Assembly (NCBI RefSeq): GCF_918797505.1
Contig: NC_092798.1
Location: 10,553,501 to 10,617,500 of the forward strand
From: Bemisia tabaci
Taxonomy: Eukaryota; Arthropoda; Insecta; Hemiptera; Aleyrodidae
Reading direction: 5' to 3'
Length of the DNA stretch: 64,000 nt
Shown here: positions 1 to 10,000 of the stretch, piece by piece
Position numbering within the stretch: the stretch's first letter is position 1
Layout of the letters: each line of letters begins with the position of its first letter
Position numbers and translations under genes: made by a program
Notes under the pieces: generated by a model
Seen by the model: the letters and a program-made list of their open reading frames with translations, nothing else
Databases searched by the model: none
What the model was told of the DNA's origin: nothing

Positions 1-585
1 AATCAATCAAAATCAAAAAAATCAATCGGGGGCTGTAGCCTTTTCTCCACCACGAAATTTTTCTCAGGCAAAAAATCGAAAACTGTTTTTAAACTCTCAA
101 ATCTCAGTAACAGGATATTATCCCATCCGGATTCAATACAATACTTAGAGGGTTAGATTGAGAGAGCCGATGGAAGAAGACATTTCTGGCCTAAATACAT
201 ACGAAACAGAGGGAAAAAACGAGAAAAGGAAAAAAAACTTGGATCCAAAAAAAAAAAAATTTAGATTCTGGCCAGTCTTTCAAAATTAACAAAAAAAATA
301 AGTTATAAAACTTAAACTTATATACAAATCCCACGCATGCAAATATACAAAATACACTCACAATATACAAAATATACGGAATTCTCGAGTACGAGGGAAC
401 AGGAAAACCCAAGAAAATCCAAAATCTGCGCCAGAGACCGCGCAACCTTGCTTTCTTGTGACCCCGTATTTCCTGCTGATGCAAGTTCCCTAGATGTCAG
501 CGCAATTTCCCTGACTTTCCCGTACATGTGCGTTTCTTTCCACTCCTTCTACCTCCCTTCCCCTCAGGCCCCCGGGCTCTTTGGT

Positions 586-595
586 GCTTAAATAC
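586..595 (+). promoter_or_regulatory. TATA-like box of CPRC-peptide gene
   Basis: GCTTAAATAC lies about 90 bp upstream of the ATG at 685 and follows a pyrimidine-rich stretch and a GGGCTC motif. The same box at the same distance precedes the homologous starts at 16253, 56300 and 60250. Conservation of box and spacing is seen directly; promoter activity is inferred. Confidence 0.55.
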
Positions 596-684
596 CATGC
601 CCCTCTCTCTAACCATTGGACACTCTCTCGGACATCCTCACCTAACCGCACCTGCTTTCTGCCTGCCGAAATCTTTCTGCCAAC

Positions 685-1056
685 ATGGACGCGCAATGGA
701 GTCTCCGACGCACCCTTGTGTGCCCCCGCTGCCGAGGGATCCTGATCGTCGTCCCCCGTGACGACGCACGACCGCCGACGACGCCGGCTACCCGGCCATC
801 ATCGGCCAGCCGCCCGCCGCCCCGACGGACGCCACCTCTCCCGCAAAGGGCGCCCCGACCGGCCGCCCAGCCCGCCGCTGACGTCTCCGCCTCCTGCCAC
901 GACTTGACGCCCGCTCGACGCCCCTCCGAGGGCCGATGGTTCCAGTATTCCGAACACCTCGACCACGGGAGCGACCCAAGGGCACGCCGGCCAGCCCCCC
1001 AGTGCCACCGCCCATGCTGCCAGCAGCCGAGGGGAGGGGGGTTCTCTAAAAATTAA
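685..1056 (+). CDS. CPRC-peptide family ORF (descriptive name), left-arm copy
   Basis: Open frame of 123 codons from an ATG. The first ~27 residues hold the conserved core RRTLVCPRCRGILIVVPRD, with a CxxC pair as in half of a zinc ribbon. The rest is Pro/Arg/Ala-rich and GC-rich, and is poorly conserved. The same N-terminus starts ORFs at 16253, 56300 and 60250 (all minus), each with a TATA-like box about 90 bp upstream. A one-base difference in a C run near 831 puts the C-terminal part in another frame than the inverted copy, so only the N-terminal part is secure. It converges with env on the other strand. I do not recognise the family. It could be a TE accessory peptide or a leader peptide. 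Confidence 0.5.
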   Translation: MDAQWSLRRTLVCPRCRGILIVVPRDDARPPTTPATRPSSASRPPPRRTPPLPQRAPRPAAQPAADVSASCHDLTPARRPSEGRWFQYSEHLDHGSDPRARRPAPQCHRPCCQQPRGGGFSKN

Positions 1057-1833
1057 TTTTCCATATCTCAATATACCTTTCATCTCAACAATTTGGTTTT
1101 CCCCTTTTTCCTCATCTAGCAACAGCCATACACATATATACATATCGCACCGGTGCACGAGGTGCACATCCCATCTATGCATATATGTGTACGCCTGTTC
1201 CCCATATCACTGAGAAAAAAAACGCATAATCCCGCACTTACTTCTAACCAGAAGTAATCAAGCAATTTTCTATACACAAAAAAAAATTTTTACAAAGAAA
1301 CATTACAAAAAAAAAATTTTACTAATTACTCATTCCGAACATCCTAAAAACTATATTTAAATACAAATATGAATATACTCATCTCCTCCATAAGAATCTT
1401 CAAAGAGCGCAATCAATCCATTCAAAAGAATTATTCTCCCTTAAATTCTTATTCATTCAAAAGAATGTATAAATTTTTCCCTTAAGTCTCAATAAACATG
1501 ACTGACTCCATTCACCGGGGTTCACTGGGGGGAATGAAATAGTCGTGTTAATAATTCAGTACCATCACTGATCTTAATAAAAAGGGTGCAATAATTCTGC
1601 TAATAACAAATAACAAGTAATCTTATCGATCAATACTAACTGGATTGACGACAAGTAAACAGCTTCTCTGTTACGCACTGCCCCGCTCAAAGAAGTGTAC
1701 ATGCAAGTAAATGCCAATACGATAATTTGCCCAAAACCCATAAGCATTTTTCAATAACTACAAAATTTCAATAAACATGCAATAAATATGTACAGAATGC
1801 TCGTATCCTCGAGCAAAATACCGTCCTACCATT
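1057..1833 (-). other. 3' untranslated block of env element
   Basis: AT-rich non-coding DNA downstream of the env stop codon. The same block follows env in the right arm (15106-15880) and in the third copy (60723-61466), so it belongs to the element. An alternating purine-pyrimidine CATATATAC tract lies near 1130-1190. No ORF is credible. Confidence 0.6.
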
Positions 1834-3558
1834 CTAACCTCGGCAGTGCGGCCGCTCATACCGAATGGCCATTTCTCGATACTTCAGTATCAGCACTACG
1901 ATAATTATTGATAAAATTATTACTAACGACGAAGTCCCGTGCAATTGCCAATGCGCGGGAATAGCGGGGGCTCCCATCCATTCTTTGTCCCAACTTTGCA
2001 AAACGTCATACATCTCAAGAGCTTTCTTCCCTTCGGACATACTGTTCGCAATTTTCTCCGCAATATCCCCGTTCTTTTTTGCCATTTCAACTTTCTCTTT
2101 TTCCCAAGATGTTAGAAGGCCCCCCTTATCACGCCCCGGAATGGCAAATTCCGCCCAGGCGGTAAATATCTTGTGCTCGTTTTTCTCTGCTCCTGCCAGC
2201 AATAACCGAGTATTTACCGTCAGGTCGCAATTCGACACTCCTCTAAGCAAGCCCGAGCCATTAATTGTTTTGAATTCATGAGCGGCCCCGCACCTAACGC
2301 TGACCTTGGTATCGTTTCTTACCGAAAACAACCAATCTGCACCTGCTTTCTGGAAAAAGTTCCCTCCCTCACGCAAAATCAACTTTTTGCACGGTGAGAG
2401 TGGAAAAGAGGAAATGATAGAAAATTCACAGGAGTCCTCATTACTGTTTACCAACGCATGTATTGCCGGGCACAGTGTCACGTTTCGTGCCGCTTTGCAA
2501 CGCTGCAACATTTCTTCCGTCATTGGCAAGTACCACTTGTAGTCTTCCGACACAAGTGTAAAAGGATGTATCTGAAACTGGACAAAATAATTTAGCTCCT
2601 TGCAGTACACAGGCATTGAAATTAACTTAAATAATTGAAACTTAGAGCTCGCGCGTTTCAGCGGAATACTCAATGTTACGCACATTTCCGCTCCTCCCAT
2701 GGCTACTCTAATTTCTGACAACTCATAATACGTTGCCAAACTGCTCAGTGCCACACTTTCTAACATTTCTAACGGCGATTCCACAGCTTTCGCCACTTCT
2801 TGCAAAATGGCGAGAAAACGGAAACTTGGCAGCAACTCCGGCGACAACCGTCCCTTAATTGCATTTTCCAATCCTAATCGCAACAATTCTCGCTGCATTT
2901 TTAACTTCGTAACCCAAAAACTCAATCTTTGCAACTTTTGATCGAGCGCGACGAACTTTTGAACTTCAAGGACACCATTGCTATGCTCGACCAGCTCTTT
3001 CGCCATTAGTCCCAAAATTTTGGTGTGGTTTAGAGTTTCCTCTAAAATATTCTTCACCACCAACTTGGCACTAGTGACCTCCACTCTTAGCTGTTGGTTC
3101 GCGTCCGACAGCCTTACCAACTTCGAACTTATCTTTTCGCCATCCTCGTCGTCCAAAAGTCCCGTGGCTGACGCAATAGTACGTCCGATTACGTCACCCA
3201 GACCTCGTTTTACTCTCGCATCAGGGATGAAACTCAAGAGCGCCTGCGTTTCCTGCTCGAACGCCATTATTTCCCCATGCAACAGCGAAAGGTGGGGCAA
3301 AAAGGGCTGCACTGCTGTATCGTTCGCACACTGCTTATCCAAGAACGCCTTGAATTCCCCAAAATTTTCCTCAACAATCTGGTCTTGGGTCCGTAAGAGG
3401 TTCAGGTCATACTTTACAGAGACTGTGTAAACATCAGAGGAATAATATAGAGGTTTATCCAATTTTGTAAATATGACCCCCTTGTCTAACGGCTGGATGA
3501 GCAGTGCCGTTAGGAAACCGCACAGTTGTGCCACAACGTACGCATAAACATTCCACAT
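1834..3558 (-). CDS. env: Envelope fusion (F-like) protein of an LTR retroelement, copy 1
   Basis: 574 codons, ATG to stop, uninterrupted. A hydrophobic N-terminus (about residues 5-21) looks like a signal peptide. A basic furin-type site RVKR ends at residue 118 and is followed by a Gly/Ala-rich stretch (119-133) in the place of a fusion peptide. Residues 125-260 are heptad-rich. A hydrophobic anchor lies near 545-558 with a short basic tail. This layout is that of insect retroelement Env proteins related to baculovirus F proteins; the assignment rests on layout. On the minus strand TTGCAG stands one base before the ATG, a plausible 3' splice site for a subgenomic env mRNA. The gag-pol 1.9 kb upstream is on the same strand, but whether they form one element is unproven, because other env copies here lack gag-pol. 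The third copy at 61467-63191 has identical length. Confidence 0.85.
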   Translation of the reverse strand: MWNVYAYVVAQLCGFLTALLIQPLDKGVIFTKLDKPLYYSSDVYTVSVKYDLNLLRTQDQIVEENFGEFKAFLDKQCANDTAVQPFLPHLSLLHGEIMAFEQETQALLSFIPDARVKRGLGDVIGRTIASATGLLDDEDGEKISSKLVRLSDANQQLRVEVTSAKLVVKNILEETLNHTKILGLMAKELVEHSNGVLEVQKFVALDQKLQRLSFWVTKLKMQRELLRLGLENAIKGRLSPELLPSFRFLAILQEVAKAVESPLEMLESVALSSLATYYELSEIRVAMGGAEMCVTLSIPLKRASSKFQLFKLISMPVYCKELNYFVQFQIHPFTLVSEDYKWYLPMTEEMLQRCKAARNVTLCPAIHALVNSNEDSCEFSIISSFPLSPCKKLILREGGNFFQKAGADWLFSVRNDTKVSVRCGAAHEFKTINGSGLLRGVSNCDLTVNTRLLLAGAEKNEHKIFTAWAEFAIPGRDKGGLLTSWEKEKVEMAKKNGDIAEKIANSMSEGKKALEMYDVLQSWDKEWMGAPAIPAHWQLHGTSSLVIILSIIIVVLILKYREMAIRYERPHCRG

Positions 3559-4185
3559 CCTGCAACATAAATTTACAATTGTGAGCCGTGCGCCCTGGCG
3601 CGACTCGTTAGACCTACGGAAAATGAGAGAAAGGCAAGAAAACGCAATTGATTACTTTAGGTGGCTCATTTTAGTCGACGCGTGACGTAGGTCATAGACA
3701 AGCTCCCGGAAACCCTACACCTCATCAGAATTTGAAAGACAGGATAGAAATAAAAACAAGAAACAGAATAGCTGCTACGTAAACAAAACATGACCCGTCC
3801 GCGTTTACGCTATGTCTTACTACAAATTTCCTCCGGACCCGCGCACAGCTCTACCACGCGACGGGCCTCTCCAGGCAGGGGAGGGGGGGGGGGGGTGCCG
3901 AGCACGCGCCATCTCGTCTGGGGCGTGGTTTGTTGCCAATAGCGACCGGCTACGCCCGCGCCATCACGCGATCATGCTCTCGATGGGCCACGCCGCCGCT
4001 CCTGCGCGCTGACTGACATATCCTCTGTTTCCTTTTTTTCCTTATAAAGACTTTATAAAGGGTGTAATACTGGCACCGAAACTCTCATTTTTCGAGCAGT
4101 TCCGTAACTTATCTGTATCTACACCCGTTAATATTTCTAAGTTACCTTTAGTAACCAACTAATTTATCAGCTTGTAATATTTACA

Positions 4186-4230
<45 letters not shown>

Positions 4231-4878
4231 CAATGAAACTGATGAAATGTCTTCATTGAAGTAAAAATGAATTGAAAACTTTCAAATCATCCCTGATTAA
4301 AAGGGAAGATTGAATGGGCCATTTCTACTAATTTTGACTTATTCTTCAGGTTGAAATCTGCGTAGTTTGAGCCGAATAATTTCCAAAAAGTTCCCTACAA
4401 TTACGCTCTGTACGAATGGCAGAGACTGAGAAAAGAGATAAGAGCAATGAGGAAAACTAAACACAGAATTTTGGGAGCCCGCCGTTCCTTTGCATTACAC
4501 ACACATACATACTCGCTCTTACCCCCGTATATCCGTATGTACGTATATACGAGGGATCCGCGTCTATGTATCCGTATGTAATGCTCTGAAAACTTCCACT
4601 CTACGCCCAAAATCCTGGTAAAATTTCCGAAAAGACATTGCTTGAAAGTTGCATTAACGTTTGAAACTTCATTTGTGAACTTTAAAAAAAAAATTTAAAT
4701 TTGAATATTGGCTTTTTGGTGAAATTTCCGATAAATATGGATTGATAATGGTGGATTTCGTAAAGAAAAAAAAATTTTGAGAAGATTAAAAATTTCGAAG
4801 AGTGAATTATTTTGACTTATATTATTTTTTATTATGGAGGAAAAATAAGACATCGTATCGGGAAAAGGCAGTAAGGGA
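3559..4878. other. Non-coding spacer between env and HY-tail gene
   Basis: No credible ORF. It contains a G run (about 3886-3894), a T43 homopolymer at 4188-4230, and an LTR-like stretch near 4340-4620. That stretch includes, on minus, the AACTTTTTGGAAATTATTCG segment (about 4360-4400), which also sits between LTR and env in the third env copy (63210-63250). This suggests an LTR/leader boundary near 4400 and so a separate env element. Confidence 0.45.
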
Positions 4879-5139
4879 TTAATAGTGCTTTCCGGGCTGT
4901 AATGCTGGTCCTGGCTTCAAAGTATAGCCGCGCCTGAGGCAGTACCACGTGACGCGCAGCGCGGTCCTCACTCTCCGTAACGCCTCCTTAGTATGCCCCC
5001 AGGCTGCTCGCAAACTGTCCTGTGGCAAGTCCAACTCGTTATCCCAGGATACTATGATTTTCCGCGCCTGTCCTAACTCCGATGTTGTGTAGCCAAGGTA
5101 CCGGGGGTTCTCCAGCTGACAGGTCGCTTTTACATCCAT
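4879..5139 (-). CDS. HY-tail family ORF, copy 1
   Basis: From the first ATG (5139) 86 codons; the frame is open back to 5373 without ATG. The conserved domain has, in order: an LGYTT motif, a KIIVSWDNELDLP segment, LRAAWGHTKEALR, a VTWYCLRRGYTLKPGPAL stretch, and the terminal PGKHY. Related ORFs lie at 46382, 50058, 51767 and 55547, with fragments near 41880, 54090 and 55274, all minus. A TATA-like ATATATAAGCGCTGC (about 5346-5360) lies upstream, as in other copies. It is directly downstream of the integrase C-terminus (5459). I know no family with this signature. Low complexity, no membrane segment. Confidence 0.6.
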   Translation of the reverse strand: MDVKATCQLENPRYLGYTTSELGQARKIIVSWDNELDLPQDSLRAAWGHTKEALRRVRTALRVTWYCLRRGYTLKPGPALQPGKHY

Positions 5140-5345
5140 AGCGTCCAAGAAGTGACTGTGAAGGAAATGACAGGGAGAACGGCGTAGGCGGCGTTTGACG
5201 ACGTTGGTTGAAGGCGGCGGCCGAAGGCGGTTTCGAGGGTCGAGGTAAGAGGGTCCAGCTGAGAGGGTCCAGAGGCTCAATGTTTGGCTGATGGTTCCGG
5301 TCCGGTTGAGATCCTGGTGCAGCAGAGTGATTACCCCAAATCCTG

Positions 5346-5360
5346 CAGCGCTTATATATC
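5346..5360 (-). promoter_or_regulatory. TATA-type module upstream of HY-tail copy 1
   Basis: Minus-strand ATATATAAGCGCTGC resembles ATATAAAACGCTGCG upstream of copies at 50521-50534, 42081-42095 and 56001-56014. The shared TATA plus CGCTGC core is visible. Function as a core promoter is inferred. Here the first ATG is about 210 bp away, further than the 75-90 bp seen in the others. Confidence 0.4.
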
Positions 5361-5458
5361 CAATCCAATCCAATCAAAAAAAAAAAAAATTCCTTTTTTT
5401 TTCGACTGGCAATTTTTTTTAGCCGAGTTCCGAAAACTGCGGAGATACTTGAAAACAT

Positions 5459-6211
5459 TTATGTCCCCAATTTCCTCCTCGACTTGCTCGACGCGCCGAT
5501 CTCAACTTGCGCCTCGCCTTCGCAGGGTTGCCAGACCGGGCAAAGAATATTCTCCCTATTGGCGGCCCGTTTCCTGGCATTTGGATGCGCCGCAGGCGCT
5601 TTACACGGGGGCAATACTGCCCTAGGCCTCAGATTATAGGCGGCCTGGTCGCCCGGAGCAGGGTCTCTTTCCGCCGATCTTGGTCTCTCCTCCCTTTCCG
5701 CGCGTGGGTGATATTTTTTCAACCTCTCGCCGTCAATTTCTTCCTTTACGTCGCCCCACTGCACCTCAAATGCTCCAGGTCGCAGTTGCCTGACAATAAT
5801 TCCCGGCTCCCGTTCCCATTTTTTCCGCAGCTTTTCCGATACTCCAACCTTTTTATTCGGGTCAAAACACAAAACTGCATCGCCGGGCTGTAATTTTAGG
5901 GGTTGATGGCGGTCATCAAAGGCCGCCTTATGGCGCGTCTTTGCTTTTGCCACTTCCGCCCGCATTAGCTCCCATCCAGTGTGCAACTTCGCAATCCACT
6001 CTGAGTATCCCAAGATGTTTTCCTCCTCCGGGATAAAGCAAGCATCGATGTTCATACTGCATTCTACTCCAAAAAGTGCTGCATACGGGGATATATGCGT
6101 CTCCGAATTGGGCGCAATATTCATTGCCAGACTCAAAGGGTGCAGCATCGTATCCCAGTCCTTAGGATTGTTTGTTTGCGTGTAACAATTTATCATGTTC
6201 ACCATAGTCCT
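5459..6211 (-). CDS. pol: Integrase C-terminal part of Ty3/gypsy pol (separated exon-like piece)
   Basis: About 248 codons matching the region after the catalytic Glu of gypsy integrases: helices around NPKDWDTMLHPLSLAMN and a PYAALFG segment. A GDAVLCFDPNKK stretch then corresponds to the SH3-like C-terminal domain, ending at a DGERLKKYHPR segment. It starts where the main pol frame stops, after an ~820-bp insertion (6212-7034), so the integrase is physically split. It ends just before the HY-tail gene. Non-functional as a split gene unless the insert is spliced. Confidence 0.8.
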   Translation of the reverse strand, partial: RTMVNMINCYTQTNNPKDWDTMLHPLSLAMNIAPNSETHISPYAALFGVECSMNIDACFIPEEENILGYSEWIAKLHTGWELMRAEVAKAKTRHKAAFDDRHQPLKLQPGDAVLCFDPNKKVGVSEKLRKKWEREPGIIVRQLRPGAFEVQWGDVKEEIDGERLKKYHPRAEREERPRSAERDPAPGDQAAYNLRPRAVLPPCKAPAAHPNARKRAANRENILCPVWQPCEGEAQVEIGASSKSRRKLGT

Positions 6212-7034
6212 GTGGTGTAATGTGCTGGAAAGGGGGGGGGGCTTGGACTTCCTATATGTGAGTCGCTATCACTCTCCGAAGGCAGCAACGGCGGGTACTC
6301 ACTATAGAGAGCCTTTGGGGTCTTATCCGCACCCTAGAGCGGTGGCCTCCAACTACGACAGCTATCACTCTCCCGAGGGCAGCAACGGCTATAGTAGGTG
6401 CAAGGGTCACTCTAAGTTACGGATTCTCCCGAAGAAATGAGGGTAACATCGTGAAATGTTCCATTTGGTTTATTGCTTGGTTCAAAAAATGCGGGATGAC
6501 GCTTCAACCAAGGATGATGGATATATAAGTTTACGACTTGAGCGGAGCTCGGGTGGGTAAGTCGCTCTGAAAAACGACCCAACACGAACTGATTTCGGCT
6601 CGAGCAGTCGGAGTCAAGCACGACTTCCGACCGCCCGAGGCCCGCGGCGCGCATGCGCACATCGCCTCAAAGTCAGCACTTCCCGCCTCGAGTCATAGCT
6701 CATCCCGACGTTGCCAGCTCTCCATACAAAAGGGTGGTTTTGTATGGGGGGTCCGGTTCGTCTCCTCACATTCCCACTCTCGGGTAAATATAATCTTGCA
6801 AAGATTATATTTCCACCGAAAGAGAGAAAAGGGAGGTTTCGGGTAGGCTGCCAAAAGAATTAACTGCTTTGTTGTAATGATTGCATGCGGATGTCAAATA
6901 ACCGCGTTCCGGGTGTTGTGGACGATGGTTCGTTGAATAGAAACAGGGAACTTTCGGGACTGAAAAAAAAAAAAACTGTGCGAGACCTGGTTGAGATGCC
7001 ATCCCAAGTACACGTTAAGATTACAAGAGAAATA
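6212..7034. mobile_element. Unclassified ~820-bp insertion splitting integrase
   Basis: Integrase homology stops after the Asn codon at 7037-7035 and resumes at 6211, so 6212-7034 is foreign. It contains two partly repeated blocks (about 6268-6290 and 6363-6390, sharing CTATCACTCTCC and GGCAGCAACGGC) and a 10-base G run near 6231. Minus-strand ends read TGTAATC...CCACA. A solo LTR or non-autonomous element is likely. No clear target duplication was found. Confidence 0.6.
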
Positions 7035-10000
7035 ATTTGAACGTTCAACGAGGCCGTTGCTCCTATGAGCATGAGCAATGGAAAAACGCATTTTTACGCC
7101 CAATTTCGATGTCAATTCGTTCAAAAGCTCGCTCCTGAAGGCCGCGGCCCTATCGCAGTATATCATTTTTGGCATCCCGAAAATACAAATGTACTCATAA
7201 ATCACTTTTGCAATTGAGGGGGCATCTGTGGATTTTATAGGTCGGCAAAATACAAATTTTGAATGGGCGTCAATCAGCGTGCAAAAATGCAAATTCCCTG
7301 CCGCTGTTCGGCAATATTTTCCCGAAGTATCCATGTTAAGAGTGTGCAGAGGCCTGGGAGGTGTTTCTGTGACGGAAATATCACTTTTTTTCTTCCCTGA
7401 AACGTTCTTTCCCGTTCTTTGACATGCTTCACACGTTTTCACGTAGTTGGCACATAATTCCATGAGTTTCGGGGCATAGTATTTTTTCCTGATTTTCTCA
7501 AAGAGCTTGTTTTTCCCTACATGTCCACCAAAAATCTTACTGTCATGATATTCGGGAAGCAAATCAGGCACCAATCTTTCCGGGAGGGCCACCGTAGTGT
7601 ACGGGCCCGTGGCAGGTGAGAATTCCTTTTTCATTAAAATTCCATTTTCCAGTGTGAATTTCCGTGAATCCCGCCTTGATTTGCTGCTTTGCGCACCGCT
7701 CTCGCCTTCCAGAATTTTAATGATGGGTCCGAACCGCGAATGCTTACGTTGTTCTTCTCTAAGACTATCCCTTGACGGCTCCGGTCCTTCCCCGACTTTG
7801 CTGACTACGACATCTTCTTGTTCTTCAATCTCATCTTCTCCGTAATGACTCAGGAATTTCGTTGCTTTCACAAACTGGCAAATCTGAAGGATTTCTAGCG
7901 GGCTGTTCACATTTTGGATTGATATTTTTCCCTCATTATCTTCTTCATCGCTTGATTCCGCCCTGTCGTCCATTCCTTTGATGTTCCTACTAAGGTAATC
8001 CGCAAGTCGGTTCAGCTTTCCTTTAATAAATCTGACTTCAATTTGATAGTCGTTGATGCGTTCCGCCAACCGTTGCAACCTGAATGACGCATTTTTTATC
8101 TTTGGCAAGAATTTCAACGCTATATTGTCACTATAGCATATATTTTTGTGCCCATACAGCATGTAATGATTTGCCGCGCATAATTCCGCCAATGCCAGAA
8201 GTTCGATCTCCCCGCTTGTCCAGCTAGCTTCTGCTCCCCTCAAAAGTCGCGAAAAATAAGAGATAGGCCGAAGGTGACCCTCGTCGTCCCTTTGCAGCAC
8301 AGCTCCCGCGATTCCGACCCGTTGAGCGCCATCGGTCACCAAAAATACTTCTTTTGATTCATCAAAGTTCATGAGAACCGGGTCCGTTGTCAAAATTTCC
8401 TTGATCTTGTTCAGGCTGTCCTGAGCCTCTCTTGTCCAGCGGAAAGGCTTTATCTTTGTTGTGTCAATCATAGGCCTCGCTAGAGTTGCCAAATCGGGTA
8501 TAAAGGCTCTCATGTAGCTTAGAAATCCAATCACTGAACGTGCTTGCTTCAGAGTTTTAGGGACCGGTAAGTCCCGAACCGCCTGAATCCTTTTCTCGTC
8601 ATTTTTCAGCCCGTAAATCCCTGCCTTCATCCCCAAAATGGATATCTCTCTGAATCCAAAGAAACACTTCGCCGGGTTTAATTTGAATCCCGCGTCATTC
8701 AGTCGGTGTAAAGTTTTCCGGAGATTTTCTAGGAAGTCCTCCCACGTTGCTCCCTTCACCGTGCAGTCATCGAAATAGCAGTTGCAAGCCGTGCCCCGGA
8801 GTTCTCCCATCGTCCTATCTATCCGATTCTGGAAGATGCAAGGGTTTTCATGTATACCAAATGGCATACAGGTATATCTCCAACTGTTTTCCCTCGTTTG
8901 AAACGAGGTAATGTCCCTGGTCAGTCCCTCGACTAGTGGCACGTTCCAGAATGCCCGATAAATATCACAGGTTCCAAAATACGAGCCTGTCCTTAATGAG
9001 TCAAGTATTTCTTTAACTTGAGGCAGAGTGTACCTGTGGATTTCCAATTTCTTATTTAAGGACACATAAGAATTGCAAAAACGCGGTTTCCCATGATTTC
9101 TAGCGACTAAAACTGGCGAGCAATATGGTGAGGTGCTGGGCTCTATCACTTTAGCTTTCAGCATAGCCGCAGTTTCCTTGGCCACAAATTCTCGATCCTC
9201 CTTATTCATGACCTGCCTTTTCTCATATACGATGTCATTATCCTTAAGTCTGTACTCGACAGGCTCTACCTTGGCCATCCCTGCTGTCCAAGAATCCGGG
9301 TCAAATAGAAAAACATCTTGCACCTCATCCATTATAGCTTGTAATTGCATTTTCTTCTCATACGGCAACTCTGGATCGAAGCATTCATTCATTCGAGGTA
9401 AAGGCTTTGTTGACGCATCATTTTCCATCTCCGCCAGTAGGACATCGAATTCTTCAAACTCGGCTTCGAAGTCGCCCGGCTCGGAAATTGCTTCATACAT
9501 TTTGCAAAACAAGGAAAATTCAGAAATCGTCGACTCGTGCTTGAAATTTCGACATGTGAAAACTTTCTCATTCAGGTTGACGTCTTGAGTATTGAATCCG
9601 AGCTGGCGCAATTGCGCAATGCAAATGTTTTGTTTTTCCTTCAGCCACTCTGCCTCCGCGGACTGCCCTAGATCGGCGCTTGGCTCGCCCGTGAATTTTT
9701 TCGTGCCCACGTACAACGGGCTATCAATATCAGAAATAAAATTTCTAAGACCATAACTGTAAATTTCTGGTAGCCCGATTAATACATGGCTTGGCAATCC
9801 AGGAATGACAAACATGTCTTCTGAAAATGATCCCTTTCCTGGTAACTCGATTGTAGCCCTTGAAATGCCTTCAACCTTCAAGTACTGTCCGTCGGGCCCA
9901 ACCAGGCGTTTAGTGCAGGGCCTTATAGACCCTGGCTCTACACAGTCCGGTCGAATACAGGACGCGTCCGCACCGCTGTCAAGTTGAATCGTTGCTTGTT

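Larger units (their letters stand above)
1..3169. repeat. Left arm of giant inverted repeat (mate 13771-16936)
   Basis: The plus strand here is the reverse complement of 13771-16936, aligned over about 3.17 kb with only scattered differences: one env substitution near 2955, a G/A near 1548, and single-base indels in C/G runs near 575, 831, 1518 and 2139. It covers a CPRC-peptide gene, a 3' untranslated block and the C-terminal three quarters of env. The inner end is abrupt, at base 3169 inside env. The outer end may lie beyond base 1, so the true arm length is unknown. It could be an inverted duplication, two insertions of one element, or an assembly fold. Confidence 0.93.

Noticed and set aside
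799..1182. GC-rich frames opposite the CPRC gene
   Set aside because: Biased GC-rich sequence opens several frames on both strands; only the frame with the conserved N-terminus recurs at other loci.
1865..3430. Plus-strand frames inside env
   Set aside because: Antisense shadows of env; they recur only because env recurs.
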